Positions 28,208 to 37,305 are shown, counted from the first letter of the stretch. The stretch is DNA of 64,000 nt from an uncultured Bacteroidia bacterium (GCA_902785065.1 CACZXH010000010.1:24052-88051), one strand, 5' to 3'. Notes: generated by a model from the letters alone, not told the origin. Made by a program: numbers and translations.

Positions 28208-29403
28208 GCACGGGCCAGCAGGGAGCTGTCCCCGTAGCTGAGGAAACGGAAACCGTGCGACAGCGCATAATCGTAGATCGTGCGCCAATCCCCGCCGACG
28301 AAGGCGGAAACCAGCAGGATCAACGTGCTCTCCGGCTGATGGAAGTTCGTGACCATGAGGTCCACCAGGCGGAACCGGAAACCGGGGACAATGATGATCC
28401 GCGTGCCGATCTTGAGTTCCGTGAGGTTGTTCGCCTCCAGATAGGAGATAATGGCTTCCAAGGCTTCCTGCGTGCTGTACGGGTATTCCCGCTCATAGGG
28501 AGCCCACTGAGCCACATCTTCCGGCGCCCCTTTCTCCAGGCAACTCACGCCGACGTAATAAAGGGATTCCAACGTCCTTACTGAAGTTGTCCCAACAGCA
28601 ATCAACTTCCTGTCCATCCGGCAGATATCCTTCAGGAGCTGAAGTTTCACTACAAATGGTTCCCGGTGCATCGGATGCTCCGAGACCAGGGAGCTCTTGA
28701 CCGGCAGGAAGGTGCCGGCGCCGACATGGAGGCAAACGGTTTCCGTGTCGATGCCCTTCGCTTTGATCCGCGTCAGGACATCCTCCGTAAAGTGCAGGCC
28801 GGCCGTCGGTGCAGCCACCGAACCGCGGATATGGGCATAGAGGGTCTGGTACCGTTCGATATCGATCTTTTCCGACTCGCGGTTCAGGTACGGCGGGATC
28901 GGAACGGTACCGCAGACCTCCAGGACGCGGGAAAACAGGGATCCGTCCGTCCAGCGGAATTCCACGACCCCTGTCTGCCCTTCGCGTCTCAACAGCCTGG
29001 CTTCCAGGCCCATATCCGGCGTTTCAGGCGTCCGGAAGAGGGTCAGGACATCTTCCTTCCACTTTTTCGCATTGCCGATGACGCACTTCCAGGTGCAAGT
29101 CTCCGTCGCAGCGAAAGCCGTTGCATACTCTACAGGACTGACCGGCTCCAGGCAGAAGATTTCGATGTGGGCGCCTGTCGCGCGCTGGAAATGCATCCGG
29201 GCCGGAACGACCTTCGTATCGTTGAAGACCATCACGGCATGATCGGGTAACAGATCCGGCAACTGGCGGAAAATAAACTCGTCCACATGGCCGGCTTCAT
29301 AACGGAGCAGTTTGGAGGAATCGCGTTCCGGGAGCGGATATTTGGCAATCCGTCCATCGGGCAGCGGATAATTGTAATCCTCGATATGGATTTCAGGTAT
29401 CAT
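28204..29403 (-). CDS. queA: S-adenosylmethionine:tRNA ribosyltransferase-isomerase
   Basis: QueA transfers the ribosyl part of AdoMet to preQ1 in tRNA, the next-to-last step of queuosine. The 399-residue protein shows the family blocks: FNDTKVVPARMHFQRATG (about 61-78), FSRVLEVCGTVPIPPYLNR, the AAPTAGLHFT motif (about 217-226), HVGAGTFLPVKS and the C-terminal TNFHQPESTLILLVSAF. The stop is shared with the start region of the acyltransferase gene. Upstream lies the AT-rich island. Confidence 0.95.
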   Translation of the reverse strand: MIPEIHIEDYNYPLPDGRIAKYPLPERDSSKLLRYEAGHVDEFIFRQLPDLLPDHAVMVFNDTKVVPARMHFQRATGAHIEIFCLEPVSPVEYATAFAATETCTWKCVIGNAKKWKEDVLTLFRTPETPDMGLEARLLRREGQTGVVEFRWTDGSLFSRVLEVCGTVPIPPYLNRESEKIDIERYQTLYAHIRGSVAAPTAGLHFTEDVLTRIKAKGIDTETVCLHVGAGTFLPVKSSLVSEHPMHREPFVVKLQLLKDICRMDRKLIAVGTTSVRTLESLYYVGVSCLEKGAPEDVAQWAPYEREYPYSTQEALEAIISYLEANNLTELKIGTRIIIVPGFRFRLVDLMVTNFHQPESTLILLVSAFVGGDWRTIYDYALSHGFRFLSYGDSSLLARA

Positions 29404-29826
29404 GCGTACTTTTAAAATTCAGCGCGAAGTTACGCAATTCTCTACGAATTCCGAAATCTCGTACAAGTTGTTTCCGCACACCGTAAATAGCACTCTTTCG
29501 TGTTTACAAATGTTAACATACGCAAACTCTACCCCAAGTTATCAACGCAAACCACAATATTGATCATAAGTATTTATTATTCCGATTTGAGCATTATACT
29601 AACTTGTTAATTATCAGTGTTTTACTTTACTCTATTTAAAATATAGATAAAAGAAAAGTTTTAAACAGGAGCCCTAACTAGGGTGAATTCCAAACAAAAA
29701 AGTTATTAATATATAGATATAATACTAATATTCAGCAACTTAATAATATTTAACAAACGAATAACTTTAGGTACTTTCAAGGCCTTTCGCTCCCCTCTTA
29801 GTACCTATCCAAGATCATTTTTCCAC
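29404..29826. other. AT-rich intergenic island
   Basis: About 420 bases of markedly AT-rich DNA in a GC-rich window, with no credible gene. A minus-strand TAACTTCG (29432-29425) may drive queA. The island contains AAGTTATCAACGC near 29535, a two-mismatch relative of the DnaA box, and several TTAAT/TTATTA runs. It could be a duplex-unwinding region, a recent insertion, or a strongly curved promoter region. Nothing here is diagnostic. Confidence 0.5.
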
Positions 29827-29857
29827 TTGTATTTTCACTTTAGATTCGTTACTTTTG
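29827..29857 (+). promoter_or_regulatory. Promoter of the XRE regulator
   Basis: TTG at 29827-29829, a 20-base spacer and TACTTTTG at 29850-29857. The ATG follows 20 bases later at 29878. Both elements and the spacing match the Bacteroidota consensus. Confidence 0.8.
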
Positions 29858-29877
29858 TAACACATAAGGATTACACC

Positions 29878-30189
29878 ATGGACAAACGTCTACAACAGTT
29901 CCTGGACGCGGAGAATATCTCGCAGGCGCAGCTCGCCGACACGCTGGGCGTCGCGCGCGCCGGCATTTCACACATCCTGTCCGGTCGGAACAAGCCGGGA
30001 TTCGATTTCCTGGAATCCATGGCCGTGCACTATCCGCAGATCAGCATGGACTGGCTCCTCACCGGCAAAGGGCGGATGTACAAGGATACGGCCGGCGAGA
30101 ATCCCGTATTTGCAGCCGTTCAGGCCCCGCGCCGCGTTTCGAAGATTCTCGTCTTCTACGACGACAACACCTTTGAGGAGTTCCAATAA
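29878..30189 (+). CDS. XRE-family helix-turn-helix protein
   Basis: This 103-residue protein is a small DNA-binding regulator. Residues about 5-60 form a Cro/CI-type HTH: LQQFLDAENISQAQLADTLG, then ARAGISHILSGRNKPG as the recognition helix, then FDFLESMAVHYPQISMDWLLTGKG. The WLLTGKG ending is typical of phage-repressor-like XRE proteins in Bacteroidota. A short tail (RRVSKILVFYDDNTFEEF) closes the protein. It precedes the DHODH-like gene by 36 bases, and that gene has its own promoter overlapping this 3' end. Confidence 0.85.
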   Translation: MDKRLQQFLDAENISQAQLADTLGVARAGISHILSGRNKPGFDFLESMAVHYPQISMDWLLTGKGRMYKDTAGENPVFAAVQAPRRVSKILVFYDDNTFEEFQ

Positions 30190-30204
30190 GATTTATTATC
30201 TTTG
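30172..30204 (+). promoter_or_regulatory. Promoter of the DHODH-like gene and cinA
   Basis: TTTG at 30172-30175 (inside the end of the XRE gene), 21-base spacer, TATCTTTG at 30197-30204. ATG follows at 30226. Confidence 0.75.
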
Positions 30205-30225
30205 TAGGACGAAGCGAACGAGAAC

Positions 30226-31032
30226 ATGTCCACGCTGATCCAAAGTGCCCGCGGAATGCTCTGGAAGCGCCGCCTTCCGGGATACCTGTTCTGGAACCGC
30301 CTGAGATTCAGGCGGGAGCATCCGGCATTGGCCCGGGACCTGTTCGGCATTCATTTCCGGCACCCCATCGGGCTCGCTCCTGTGCTGGAGCGGCAGGACG
30401 AACTGCTGGACGTCTGTGACAGCGTCGGCTACAGCTTCACGGGGCTCATTCCCGGCGAAACGCCCCTGCAGGCTGTTGCAGAACGTCTGCAGACCCGTGA
30501 AACGTCCATTGTCGCCGCCGTGGAGCTCCGTGCAGACGGAGCCACGGAAGAGGAGGCGAAACAACGGATTATCCGCCAGTTTTCCCTCCTGTATGACTTC
30601 GCGGACTATTTCGTTATCGACATCAACCGCGAAAGCGGCCTGTCCTCCCTGGACGACTTTTCCGACTGGACCGAGCTCCTGGACGAAGTGCTCAATCTGA
30701 GACTCTGCTACGAGCGGTATAAGCCCATCCTCCTCCGGATTTCGCCCGGCCACGAAGAGGAACAACTGCGGCGGATCCTGGATTTCGGCCTTCTGTCCGG
30801 TTTCGACGGCGTCGTTGCGCCCGGTCTCGCCAAAGTCCGTTTCTGTGCGGAATACACCCAGAACCGCTTTCCCATTATCGGTTCCGGTGCGATTACCTCC
30901 CCGGAGGAAGCGCTTGCGCTGCTCCAGGCCGGGGCTTCCCTGGTCGAAGTCGCCCAAGGCATCCCGAACCGGCCGCGCCTGACTCCGAAAATCCTGCTCA
31001 AGGCCCTCGACCAACCTGTCAAAACCCCATGA
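30226..31032 (+). CDS. Dihydroorotate dehydrogenase-like protein lacking catalytic motifs
   Basis: The 268-residue protein resembles quinone-type PyrD in outline: LFGIHFRHPIGLAPV, KPILLRISPGHEEEQLRRIL, GSGAITSPEEALALLQAGASLVEVAQG and a closing RPRLTPKILLKAL. The parts that bind substrate and FMN are absent. There is no NxSxPNTPG-type motif with its catalytic Ser, no INRMGFNN-like block, and the N-terminal membrane-docking helices are shortened. I read it as a degenerate or repurposed TIM barrel; pyrimidine synthesis is doubtful. It overlaps cinA by 4 bases, so the two are coupled. Confidence 0.7.
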   Translation: MSTLIQSARGMLWKRRLPGYLFWNRLRFRREHPALARDLFGIHFRHPIGLAPVLERQDELLDVCDSVGYSFTGLIPGETPLQAVAERLQTRETSIVAAVELRADGATEEEAKQRIIRQFSLLYDFADYFVIDINRESGLSSLDDFSDWTELLDEVLNLRLCYERYKPILLRISPGHEEEQLRRILDFGLLSGFDGVVAPGLAKVRFCAEYTQNRFPIIGSGAITSPEEALALLQAGASLVEVAQGIPNRPRLTPKILLKALDQPVKTP

Positions 31033-32294
31033 TCCAAGCTTCCATCTGCACCATCGGCGATGAGATCCTCATCGGCCAGGTCGTGGACACCAATTCTTCC
31101 CGCCTCGCTGTCGCACTCGAAGAGGCCGGAATCCGTGTCACCCGTATGCTCTCTATCGGAGACGACCGCGAAGAAATCCTGAACAACCTTCGGAATGAAT
31201 TGACTGTCAATGATATCGTCATAACGACGGGAGGCCTAGGCCCGACAAAGGACGACATCACGAAAGGCGTCCTGGCCGAGCTTTCGGGCAGCGCCGGTTA
31301 TGTGGAGCACGACGGTCAGCTGGCCATCATCGAGGAAATCCTGCATAGCCGCGGGCTGGATATGCTGGCGATCAACCGGGCGCAAGCCCTGGTGCCTGAC
31401 CGCTGCGAAGTGATTGAAAACCACCTGGGAACCGCCCCGATCATGGTTTTCCGTTTCCCGGAGACCTCTTTTGGTGCCACGCTGTACGCCTTGCCCGGCG
31501 TTCCGTTCGAGGCTGTCGGCGCCATTCCTTCCGTCATGGACGATATCCGGGCGCACCAGCCACTAAACGCTATCCTGCACCGTAGCGTGATGGTGTTCGG
31601 GATGGCGGAATCGGCACTTTCTGCGTTTATTGCACCCTGGGAAGACGCCCTGCCGGCGGATATGCACCTGGCCTATCTACCCAATCCCCTTACGGGTATC
31701 CGGTTGCGCCTGTCCATCTATGGCGGCCGGCCCGAAGAGAATCAGGTCCGCGTGGAAGAACAGGTCGTCCGCCTGAAGGAACTGCTGGGCGACAAGGTAT
31801 ATTCCGACGAAGACGACACCTTGGAGGCCACCGTGGGCCGCCTGCTCAAGGCTTCCGGAAAGACGCTGAGCGTCGCTGAATCCTGCACCGGCGGTGAAAT
31901 CTCCCACTTGATAACCTCCGTACCGGGATCATCGGCCTATTATCTGGGATCCGTCACTTCCTATGCGGTTTCGGTCAAGGAGAAGGTGCTCGGCGTGCCG
32001 GCGGAGACCGTCGAAAAGCATGGCGTCGTGAGCGGTGAGGTTGCAGCGGCAATGGCAGAAGGCGTCCGCCGCGTGACCGGCAGCGACTACGCCGTGTCGA
32101 CGACCGGACTCGCCGGACCGGACGGCGACGCGTTCAATCCGGTGGGCACCGTATGGATCGGCGTGGCCGGTCCGCGGGGTACGAAGACCTTCAAAAAGAA
32201 CTATCGGAACGACCGGAAGCGCAATATCGAGCGTTTTGCAGCCGCTGCGCTCGATGGCCTGCGTAAAATGATTATCGAAGACGCAACAAACTAA
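31029..32294 (+). CDS. cinA: CinA family protein, nicotinamide-nucleotide amidohydrolase type
   Basis: The 421-residue protein has both CinA domains. The N-terminal MoaB/COG1058 domain (ICTIGDEILIGQVVDTNSS, then IVITTGGLGPTKDDITKG) hydrolyses nucleotide pyrophosphates such as ADP-ribose. The C-terminal PncC domain (LSVAESCTGGEISHLITSVPGSSAYYLG, then STTGLAGPDGD) deamidates nicotinamide mononucleotide. Together they belong to NAD recycling and damage response. The catalytic SCTGG Ser is present. It starts on the stop of the DHODH-like gene. Confidence 0.93.
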   Translation: MIQASICTIGDEILIGQVVDTNSSRLAVALEEAGIRVTRMLSIGDDREEILNNLRNELTVNDIVITTGGLGPTKDDITKGVLAELSGSAGYVEHDGQLAIIEEILHSRGLDMLAINRAQALVPDRCEVIENHLGTAPIMVFRFPETSFGATLYALPGVPFEAVGAIPSVMDDIRAHQPLNAILHRSVMVFGMAESALSAFIAPWEDALPADMHLAYLPNPLTGIRLRLSIYGGRPEENQVRVEEQVVRLKELLGDKVYSDEDDTLEATVGRLLKASGKTLSVAESCTGGEISHLITSVPGSSAYYLGSVTSYAVSVKEKVLGVPAETVEKHGVVSGEVAAAMAEGVRRVTGSDYAVSTTGLAGPDGDAFNPVGTVWIGVAGPRGTKTFKKNYRNDRKRNIERFAAAALDGLRKMIIEDATN

Positions 32295-32318
32295 GGCAGA
32301 GAGACTAAAACAAAATAG

Positions 32319-33407
32319 TTAATAGGTATAACTTTTTTGTTTTATCCGTTTGAAGACCTCCAGGAGGTTCTTTCCCGCCACTTTTTCCACCTGTTCGTCG
32401 TCATAACCGCGCCGGCGCATCTCATCGAACACGCACCCGATCTTGGATACGTTCTCCAACCCGGACGGAGGGACCAGGATCCCGTCGAAATCGCTGCCGA
32501 TGCCGACATGGTCGATGCCGACGATGGACACGGCGTGGTCGATATGGTCCACGATCTCGCGGACACCGGGACGCCAGAGCGTCTCGAGCCGCCCTTGCAT
32601 TTCCTCCCAGGCCTTCACCCGTACCGGGTCGCCCGGATCGGCAATGAAAGCGGCTTCCACCCGCTCGCCCTCGTCGAACAGCGCGGCGTCGGCCGGATCG
32701 GACAGGAAGCGCTCCGACAGGAAGGCCGGATAGAAGTTGATCCCCACATAGCCGTCTTTCTCCCCCAGGGCCCGGAGCATCTCGTCGGTCAGGTTGCGCC
32801 GGTGGTTGCACAAGGCCCGGCAGCAGGAGTGCGTAGCAATGACCGGAGCCTCAGACAGGCGGATGCAGTCCCAGAAGGTCTCGTCGGAGGCGTGGGACAG
32901 GTCAATCATCATCCCGAGGGCGTTCATCTCCGCAATGACCTGCTTCCCGAAAGGGCTCAAGCCATGCCAGCGTTTCCCTTCAGCGGCGCTGTCGGCAATG
33001 GCATTGTCACCGTTGTGCGTGAGGGTCACATAGCTGACGCCCAGTCGGTAGAAGGTCCGCAGCAGCGGCAGGGACTGCTGGATGGGCGATCCGTTCTCCA
33101 TGCCTATGAAGACGGATATCAGTCCGTTCTTCGCATTCTCCTCCGCTTCCTCGGGCGAGAAAGCCAGGGCTGCGTAATCCGGGTTGTCGTCAACGGCGTC
33201 ATAGACGGCCGAAATCATCTCCAGCGCATAGCGCGTAGCGGCGTCCGGCGCCATTTCCGCCGGGGTGTACAGGGCAAAAAAGGAACCGCCGACTCCCCCG
33301 CGCCGGAGTTTGGGGAAGTCGACGTGCCCATGCCGGTTGTCGATGCCGATATTCCGGAGCCGGATCAGCTGCGAAGGGGTATCGACGTGGCTGTCAAAGA
33401 CTTGCAT
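32319..33407 (-). CDS. Membrane-dipeptidase-family (M19) dipeptidase
   Basis: This 362-residue metallopeptidase removes residues from dipeptides. The zinc ligands can be followed: DSHVDTP near residue 5-11 (His and Asp), a bridging Glu in FIGMENGSPIQ, SHASDETFWD with His, ATHSCCRALCNHRRNLTD with the next His pair, and the late GIGSDFDGI with Asp. It has no signal peptide, so a cytoplasmic place is likely. It follows the DUF2807 gene with a one-base TAATG overlap and closes the minus-strand run from 37723. Confidence 0.9.
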   Translation of the reverse strand: MQVFDSHVDTPSQLIRLRNIGIDNRHGHVDFPKLRRGGVGGSFFALYTPAEMAPDAATRYALEMISAVYDAVDDNPDYAALAFSPEEAEENAKNGLISVFIGMENGSPIQQSLPLLRTFYRLGVSYVTLTHNGDNAIADSAAEGKRWHGLSPFGKQVIAEMNALGMMIDLSHASDETFWDCIRLSEAPVIATHSCCRALCNHRRNLTDEMLRALGEKDGYVGINFYPAFLSERFLSDPADAALFDEGERVEAAFIADPGDPVRVKAWEEMQGRLETLWRPGVREIVDHIDHAVSIVGIDHVGIGSDFDGILVPPSGLENVSKIGCVFDEMRRRGYDDEQVEKVAGKNLLEVFKRIKQKSYTY

Positions 33408-34414
33408 TACTTCGTTCCGTAAGGAGCCAGGGTGGATTTCACGATCTTCTCGATCTTGAACTCCGGGGAACCACTGTAGTACAGGGAACTGCCGCCGACC
33501 AGATTCACGGACACCTTCTTGGAAACGGAGACGGTCACGCTGGAAGAGTTGGACAGGTTGGCCTCGACTTCCTCCAGGGGCATCGCGAATGCGTCCACGA
33601 CGGAACTGCGGGAGCCCTTGACCTCCATTTCGTATGCCTTGCCGGTGAGCGTCAGCTTGGAACTGCCTTCGGCGGTCACTTCCACCTTTTCCGTGTTGGA
33701 GGTGATGCTGACCTGCGAAGAGCCGCCCGTGGACAGATTCAGGCTCCGGGTGGGGCCATCTGCCACGACCACGGAGGAGCCGTCGGACGTCAGGGCCAGT
33801 TCGCGGCCGGTGAACGTGAGTTTCAGGTTGGCGTTGTTGTCAGTGTTGACCTCGACGCCCCGGTCGGTCTTGAGATTCAGGTTGGCCACCGCGTTCTTCT
33901 TCATGCTGATGCGGGCGGAAGCGGCGGCGACGGAAAGGTTCTTCACCTGGGATTTGCCAGCCGTCGTCAGCTCGAAATCATTGGCAGCGAATTCCTCGGC
34001 GGCAGTCAGTGTGGCATTGTCGGACAGGGTGACGGCCTGGAGTTCAGGCGTGTAGGCCACGACCCGGAACACAGGCGTCAGCGAACCCTTTCCCCGGTAC
34101 AGCTTCCGGAGTTCCTTCGGGACCGCCTTCTCGTCATAGGAGATATAGAGGACCTTCGAACGGACATACACTTCCACATAAGGTTCCAGCTCCTTGTCCA
34201 CGGTCAGGCGCACGCCATAGGTACCGCGGGAGAGGGTCACCTCAAAGTCGTCAGACACGTTGACCGCATTGAACTCGGAGACGGTGATGTCCTTGTCCGT
34301 CAGCTGGGCAGACAGGGACTGGGCCGAGGCGCGCTGGGGTGCCACAAGGAGCACGGCAGCGAAAGCTATCATTCCGATGATTGCCTTCAAAGATTTGTCT
34401 TTCAACATTTTCAT
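33407..34414 (-). CDS. DUF2807 (GIN-domain) secreted protein
   Basis: The 335-residue protein has an N-terminal signal segment (about 1-32, ending RASAQ). The remainder is a repetitive beta-helix-like array rich in Ser, Asn, Leu and Val: VNVSDDFEVTLSRG, AVTLSDNATLTAAEEF, NLNLKTDRGVEVNTDNNANL, LTSDGSSVVVADG. This is the GIN/DUF2807 fold, often called putative auto-transporter adhesin head domain. The function is unknown; members are thought to sit in the periplasm or at the surface. It is co-transcribed with the ABC-F ATPase upstream (11-base gap) and the dipeptidase downstream. Confidence 0.85.
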   Translation of the reverse strand: MKMLKDKSLKAIIGMIAFAAVLLVAPQRASAQSLSAQLTDKDITVSEFNAVNVSDDFEVTLSRGTYGVRLTVDKELEPYVEVYVRSKVLYISYDEKAVPKELRKLYRGKGSLTPVFRVVAYTPELQAVTLSDNATLTAAEEFAANDFELTTAGKSQVKNLSVAAASARISMKKNAVANLNLKTDRGVEVNTDNNANLKLTFTGRELALTSDGSSVVVADGPTRSLNLSTGGSSQVSITSNTEKVEVTAEGSSKLTLTGKAYEMEVKGSRSSVVDAFAMPLEEVEANLSNSSSVTVSVSKKVSVNLVGGSSLYYSGSPEFKIEKIVKSTLAPYGTK

Positions 34415-34425
34415 ATGAGTTATAA

Positions 34426-36348
34426 TTAATTATCCAACTTTTCCATCTGTATGCTCCACTCCTCGGTGAAAGCATCCAGACTGCGCTTGTTTTCCAGGTA
34501 TTCCCGGGTGAGCTCCATCACGTCGTCCTTCGGTCCGGGCGCGGCCAGGACCTGCTCGATGGCGGCCTGCCGCTTCTCCAGTTTGCCGATTTCCTTCTCC
34601 AGGTAATCGACCCGGTTCTGGATCTTCCGGATCTCCTTGGAGACCGTCTTCCGGGCCTGGAAGGTTTCCTGGGCCTGGACCTTGCGGTCGTCGGCCACCT
34701 TCTCCACGGGTGCGAAGCGTTCCAGTTCCCGGAGGCTTTCGAGTTTCCGCTTCCGAAGGAAGTCGGCGACACCACCCAGGTGCTCCTTCACCTTCCCATC
34801 CCGGAACTCATACAGCTTGTCCACCAGCCCATCCAGGAAATCACGGTCATGGGAGACTACAATGAGCGTGCCGTCAAAGGCTTGCAAGGCTTGCTTGAGC
34901 CGGTCCTTGGAGCGGATGTCCATGTGGTTGGTTGGCTCATCCAGGGCCAGAACGTTGTACGGCGAGAGCATCAATTTCGCCATGCCGAGGCGAGCGCGCT
35001 CGCCGCCGCTGAGGACGGACACCTTTTTGTCGATGTCCTCTCCCTTGAACAGGAAGGCCCCGAGCAGGTCCCGCAGCTTCGTACGGATCTCGCCCACGGC
35101 GATGCGGTCCAGGGTGCCGAACACCGTCTCGTTCCGGTCCAGGATATCTTCCTGATTCTGCGCGTAGTAGCCGATGTGGACATTGTGTCCCACCTTCGCC
35201 TCGCCGGAGAAAGGTTCCAGTTCACCCATGATCACGCGCATGAGGGTGGTCTTCCCTTCGCCGTTGCGACCGATGAGGGCGACCTTTTCCCCCCGCTTGA
35301 TCTCGATCTCCGCGTTGCGGAAAACGACTTTCTGCGGATACCCGACGGTCAGGTCCGTTCCCTTGAAGACCACGTCGCCCGACCGGGCGGCCGGGGGGAA
35401 GCGGAGGTTCAGCTTCGCATCGTCGGTCTCGTCGATCTCGATGCGGTCCAGCTTCTCCAACGCCTTGATGCGGGACTGGACCTGGTTGGACTTGGTGGGC
35501 TTGTAGCGGAAACGGTTGATGAAGTCCTCCGTCTTCTCGATCATCCGCTGCTGGTTCTCGTATGCGGCCGTCTGCTGGGCGAGCCGTTCCGCCCGCAGTG
35601 TAACATACTGGCTGTAAGGCACTTTATAATCGTGGACATGTCCGAGGAGGATCTCGACAGTCCGGGTCGTGACATTGTCCAGGAACTTGCGGTCGTGGGA
35701 GACCAGCAGCAGCGAGCCCCGGAAGGATTTCAGGTAATCCTCGAACCATTCAATGGACTCGATGTCCAGGTGGTTCGTAGGTTCGTCCAGCAGCAGGACG
35801 TCCGGATGCGCAAGCAGGACCTTGGCCAGTTCGATGCGCATGTTCCAGCCCTGGCTGAAGGTTTCCGTGTGGCGGCCCAGTTCCTCTTCCTTGAAGCCCA
35901 GTCCATACAGCGTGCGTTCCGCCTGCACCCGGGGCGACTCCCCCGTTTCCAGGGCCAGCCGGTCGTTGATTTCGTTCAGCCGGTCAATGAGGCGGGCGTA
36001 ATCGGCTGATTCATAATCGGTCCGCTCCCCCAGTTCCACATTGATCCGCTCCAGTTCCCGTTCCATTTCATGCAGGTGGTCGAACACCGTCATCACTTCG
36101 TCGATGACGCTCCGGCCCCGGTGGTGCTCCATGATCTGCGGCAGATAGCCGATGCGAAGGTCGGCGGGCATGTCAATGTGGCCCGACGTCGGGCTCTGCT
36201 CCCCCGTGATCAACTTCATCAGCGTGGACTTCCCGGCCCCGTTCTTGCCGACGAGGCCGATTTTGTCGCTTTCGCTGATGTGGACGCTGATATCGTCCAA
36301 CAGCGTGAAGCTGCCGTAGGCTACGGTGACGTTATTCAGCGAGATCAT
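34426..36348 (-). CDS. ABC-F family ATP-binding protein
   Basis: This soluble 640-residue protein has two nucleotide-binding domains and no membrane helices. Site 1: GLVGKNGAGKSTLMK (about 33-47) and LLLDEPTNHLD. Site 2: ALIGRNGEGKTTLMR, the signature LSGGERARLGMAKLML and LALDEPTNHMD. Between them is the charged linker (about 240-320, the P-site tRNA interaction motif region), and the C-terminus is a long coiled coil (KEIRKIQNRVDYLEKEIGKLEK). Such proteins act on ribosomes; this one resembles the Uup group more than the antibiotic-resistance group. It overlaps tatC by 17 bases. Confidence 0.9.
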   Translation of the reverse strand: MISLNNVTVAYGSFTLLDDISVHISESDKIGLVGKNGAGKSTLMKLITGEQSPTSGHIDMPADLRIGYLPQIMEHHRGRSVIDEVMTVFDHLHEMERELERINVELGERTDYESADYARLIDRLNEINDRLALETGESPRVQAERTLYGLGFKEEELGRHTETFSQGWNMRIELAKVLLAHPDVLLLDEPTNHLDIESIEWFEDYLKSFRGSLLLVSHDRKFLDNVTTRTVEILLGHVHDYKVPYSQYVTLRAERLAQQTAAYENQQRMIEKTEDFINRFRYKPTKSNQVQSRIKALEKLDRIEIDETDDAKLNLRFPPAARSGDVVFKGTDLTVGYPQKVVFRNAEIEIKRGEKVALIGRNGEGKTTLMRVIMGELEPFSGEAKVGHNVHIGYYAQNQEDILDRNETVFGTLDRIAVGEIRTKLRDLLGAFLFKGEDIDKKVSVLSGGERARLGMAKLMLSPYNVLALDEPTNHMDIRSKDRLKQALQAFDGTLIVVSHDRDFLDGLVDKLYEFRDGKVKEHLGGVADFLRKRKLESLRELERFAPVEKVADDRKVQAQETFQARKTVSKEIRKIQNRVDYLEKEIGKLEKRQAAIEQVLAAPGPKDDVMELTREYLENKRSLDAFTEEWSIQMEKLDN

Positions 36349-37096
36349 CGTCGGAGGGGGTATCGGGTTTGCACACCAGGATGGAGAATTCGTACAGCCC
36401 GTACAGCGGGATGGACAGGACGAACATCGAGAACGGGTCGCTCGGGGTGATGAAAGCCGCCAGGATCAGGATTACGACGAAGGCCGACTTCCGGAATCCC
36501 TTCAGCTGTTTCCGCGTCAGGATGCCCATGCTCGAGAGGACCAGCACGACCGTCGGAAACTCGAACAGCAGGCCGATCAGGAACACCATCGACGTGAACA
36601 GGGAAATGTAAGACCCCAGGGAAATCGTGTTCTGCACCGCGTCGCTGACCGTATAGTTCATGAAGAACATCAGGCAGACCGGCAGGACAATGAAATAGCC
36701 CACCAACACGCCCAGGTAGAACAGGAACGAGGACATGCCGAACGCCTTCCGCACCGCTTTCTTCTCATTGTCATAAAGCGCGGGGGCGACGAACCGCCAG
36801 ATTTCGTAAATGACGTACGGGAAGGCCACAATGGCGGCCATCAGGATCGAAATCTTCAAGTGCACGAAGAACTGGGCCGACACCTCGATGTTGATCAGGG
36901 TCATCGAGAAATCCAGTCCCAGCCACTTGTAGAGGATGAAATCGGGGGTTGTGGGCCAGAGTACGGCCTTGAACAGCCGTTCCGGAATCGCCAGGAAGAA
37001 GATGGAAACGAGGACAATGGCGCCGATTGAGCGGAACAGCGTCCCCCTCAATACGTCGAGATGGTCCCAGAAGGACATTTCACCGTCCTGGGCCAC
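36332..37096 (-). CDS. tatC: Sec-independent protein translocase TatC
   Basis: TatC is the signal-receptor subunit of the twin-arginine translocon. It is 254 residues with six transmembrane helices and the conserved starts MSFWDHLDVLRGTLFRS and AFPYVIYEIWRFVAPALYDNEKKAV (with the key Phe and Glu), plus a late FVVILILAAFITPSDPFSM. The start chosen is GTG, which overlaps the tatA stop by one base; ATG at codon 7 is an alternative. tatA lies directly upstream. No tatB is seen, as usual in Bacteroidota. Confidence 0.95.
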   Translation of the reverse strand: MAQDGEMSFWDHLDVLRGTLFRSIGAIVLVSIFFLAIPERLFKAVLWPTTPDFILYKWLGLDFSMTLINIEVSAQFFVHLKISILMAAIVAFPYVIYEIWRFVAPALYDNEKKAVRKAFGMSSFLFYLGVLVGYFIVLPVCLMFFMNYTVSDAVQNTISLGSYISLFTSMVFLIGLLFEFPTVVLVLSSMGILTRKQLKGFRKSAFVVILILAAFITPSDPFSMFVLSIPLYGLYEFSILVCKPDTPSDDDLAE

Positions 37097-37305
37097 TACT
37101 TCTTCTCGTCCTTTTTATAACCTTCCTCGTCGAGTTCCTTGATCTCCTTCTCTACCTCGTTCATGCCCTGCTTGAAGCTCTTGACGCCCTTGCCAAGACC
37201 CTTCATCAACTCAGGAATCTTCTTGCCGCCGAACAGCAGGAGGACAACCAGGACGATCGCGACGATCTCCCAGGTTCCTAACATCAGGGGGTAAATGATC
37301 AGCAT
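37096..37305 (-). CDS. tatA: Sec-independent protein translocase TatA
   Basis: The 69-residue protein has one N-terminal helix ([16 protein letters not shown]), the [16 protein letters not shown] hinge and amphipathic helix, and a charged tail ending KKDEKK. This matches TatA. It sits between the thioesterase gene (1 base upstream) and tatC (1-base overlap). Confidence 0.93.
   Translation of the reverse strand: MLIIYPLMLGTWEIVAIVLVVLLLFGGKKIPELMKGLGKGVKSFKQGMNEVEKEIKELDEEGYKKDEKK

Noticed and set aside
28208-28288. ATG at 28288 as start of the acyltransferase.
   Set aside because: It would give 85 bases of overlap with queA and an N-terminus unlike the family; the promoter lies downstream of it.
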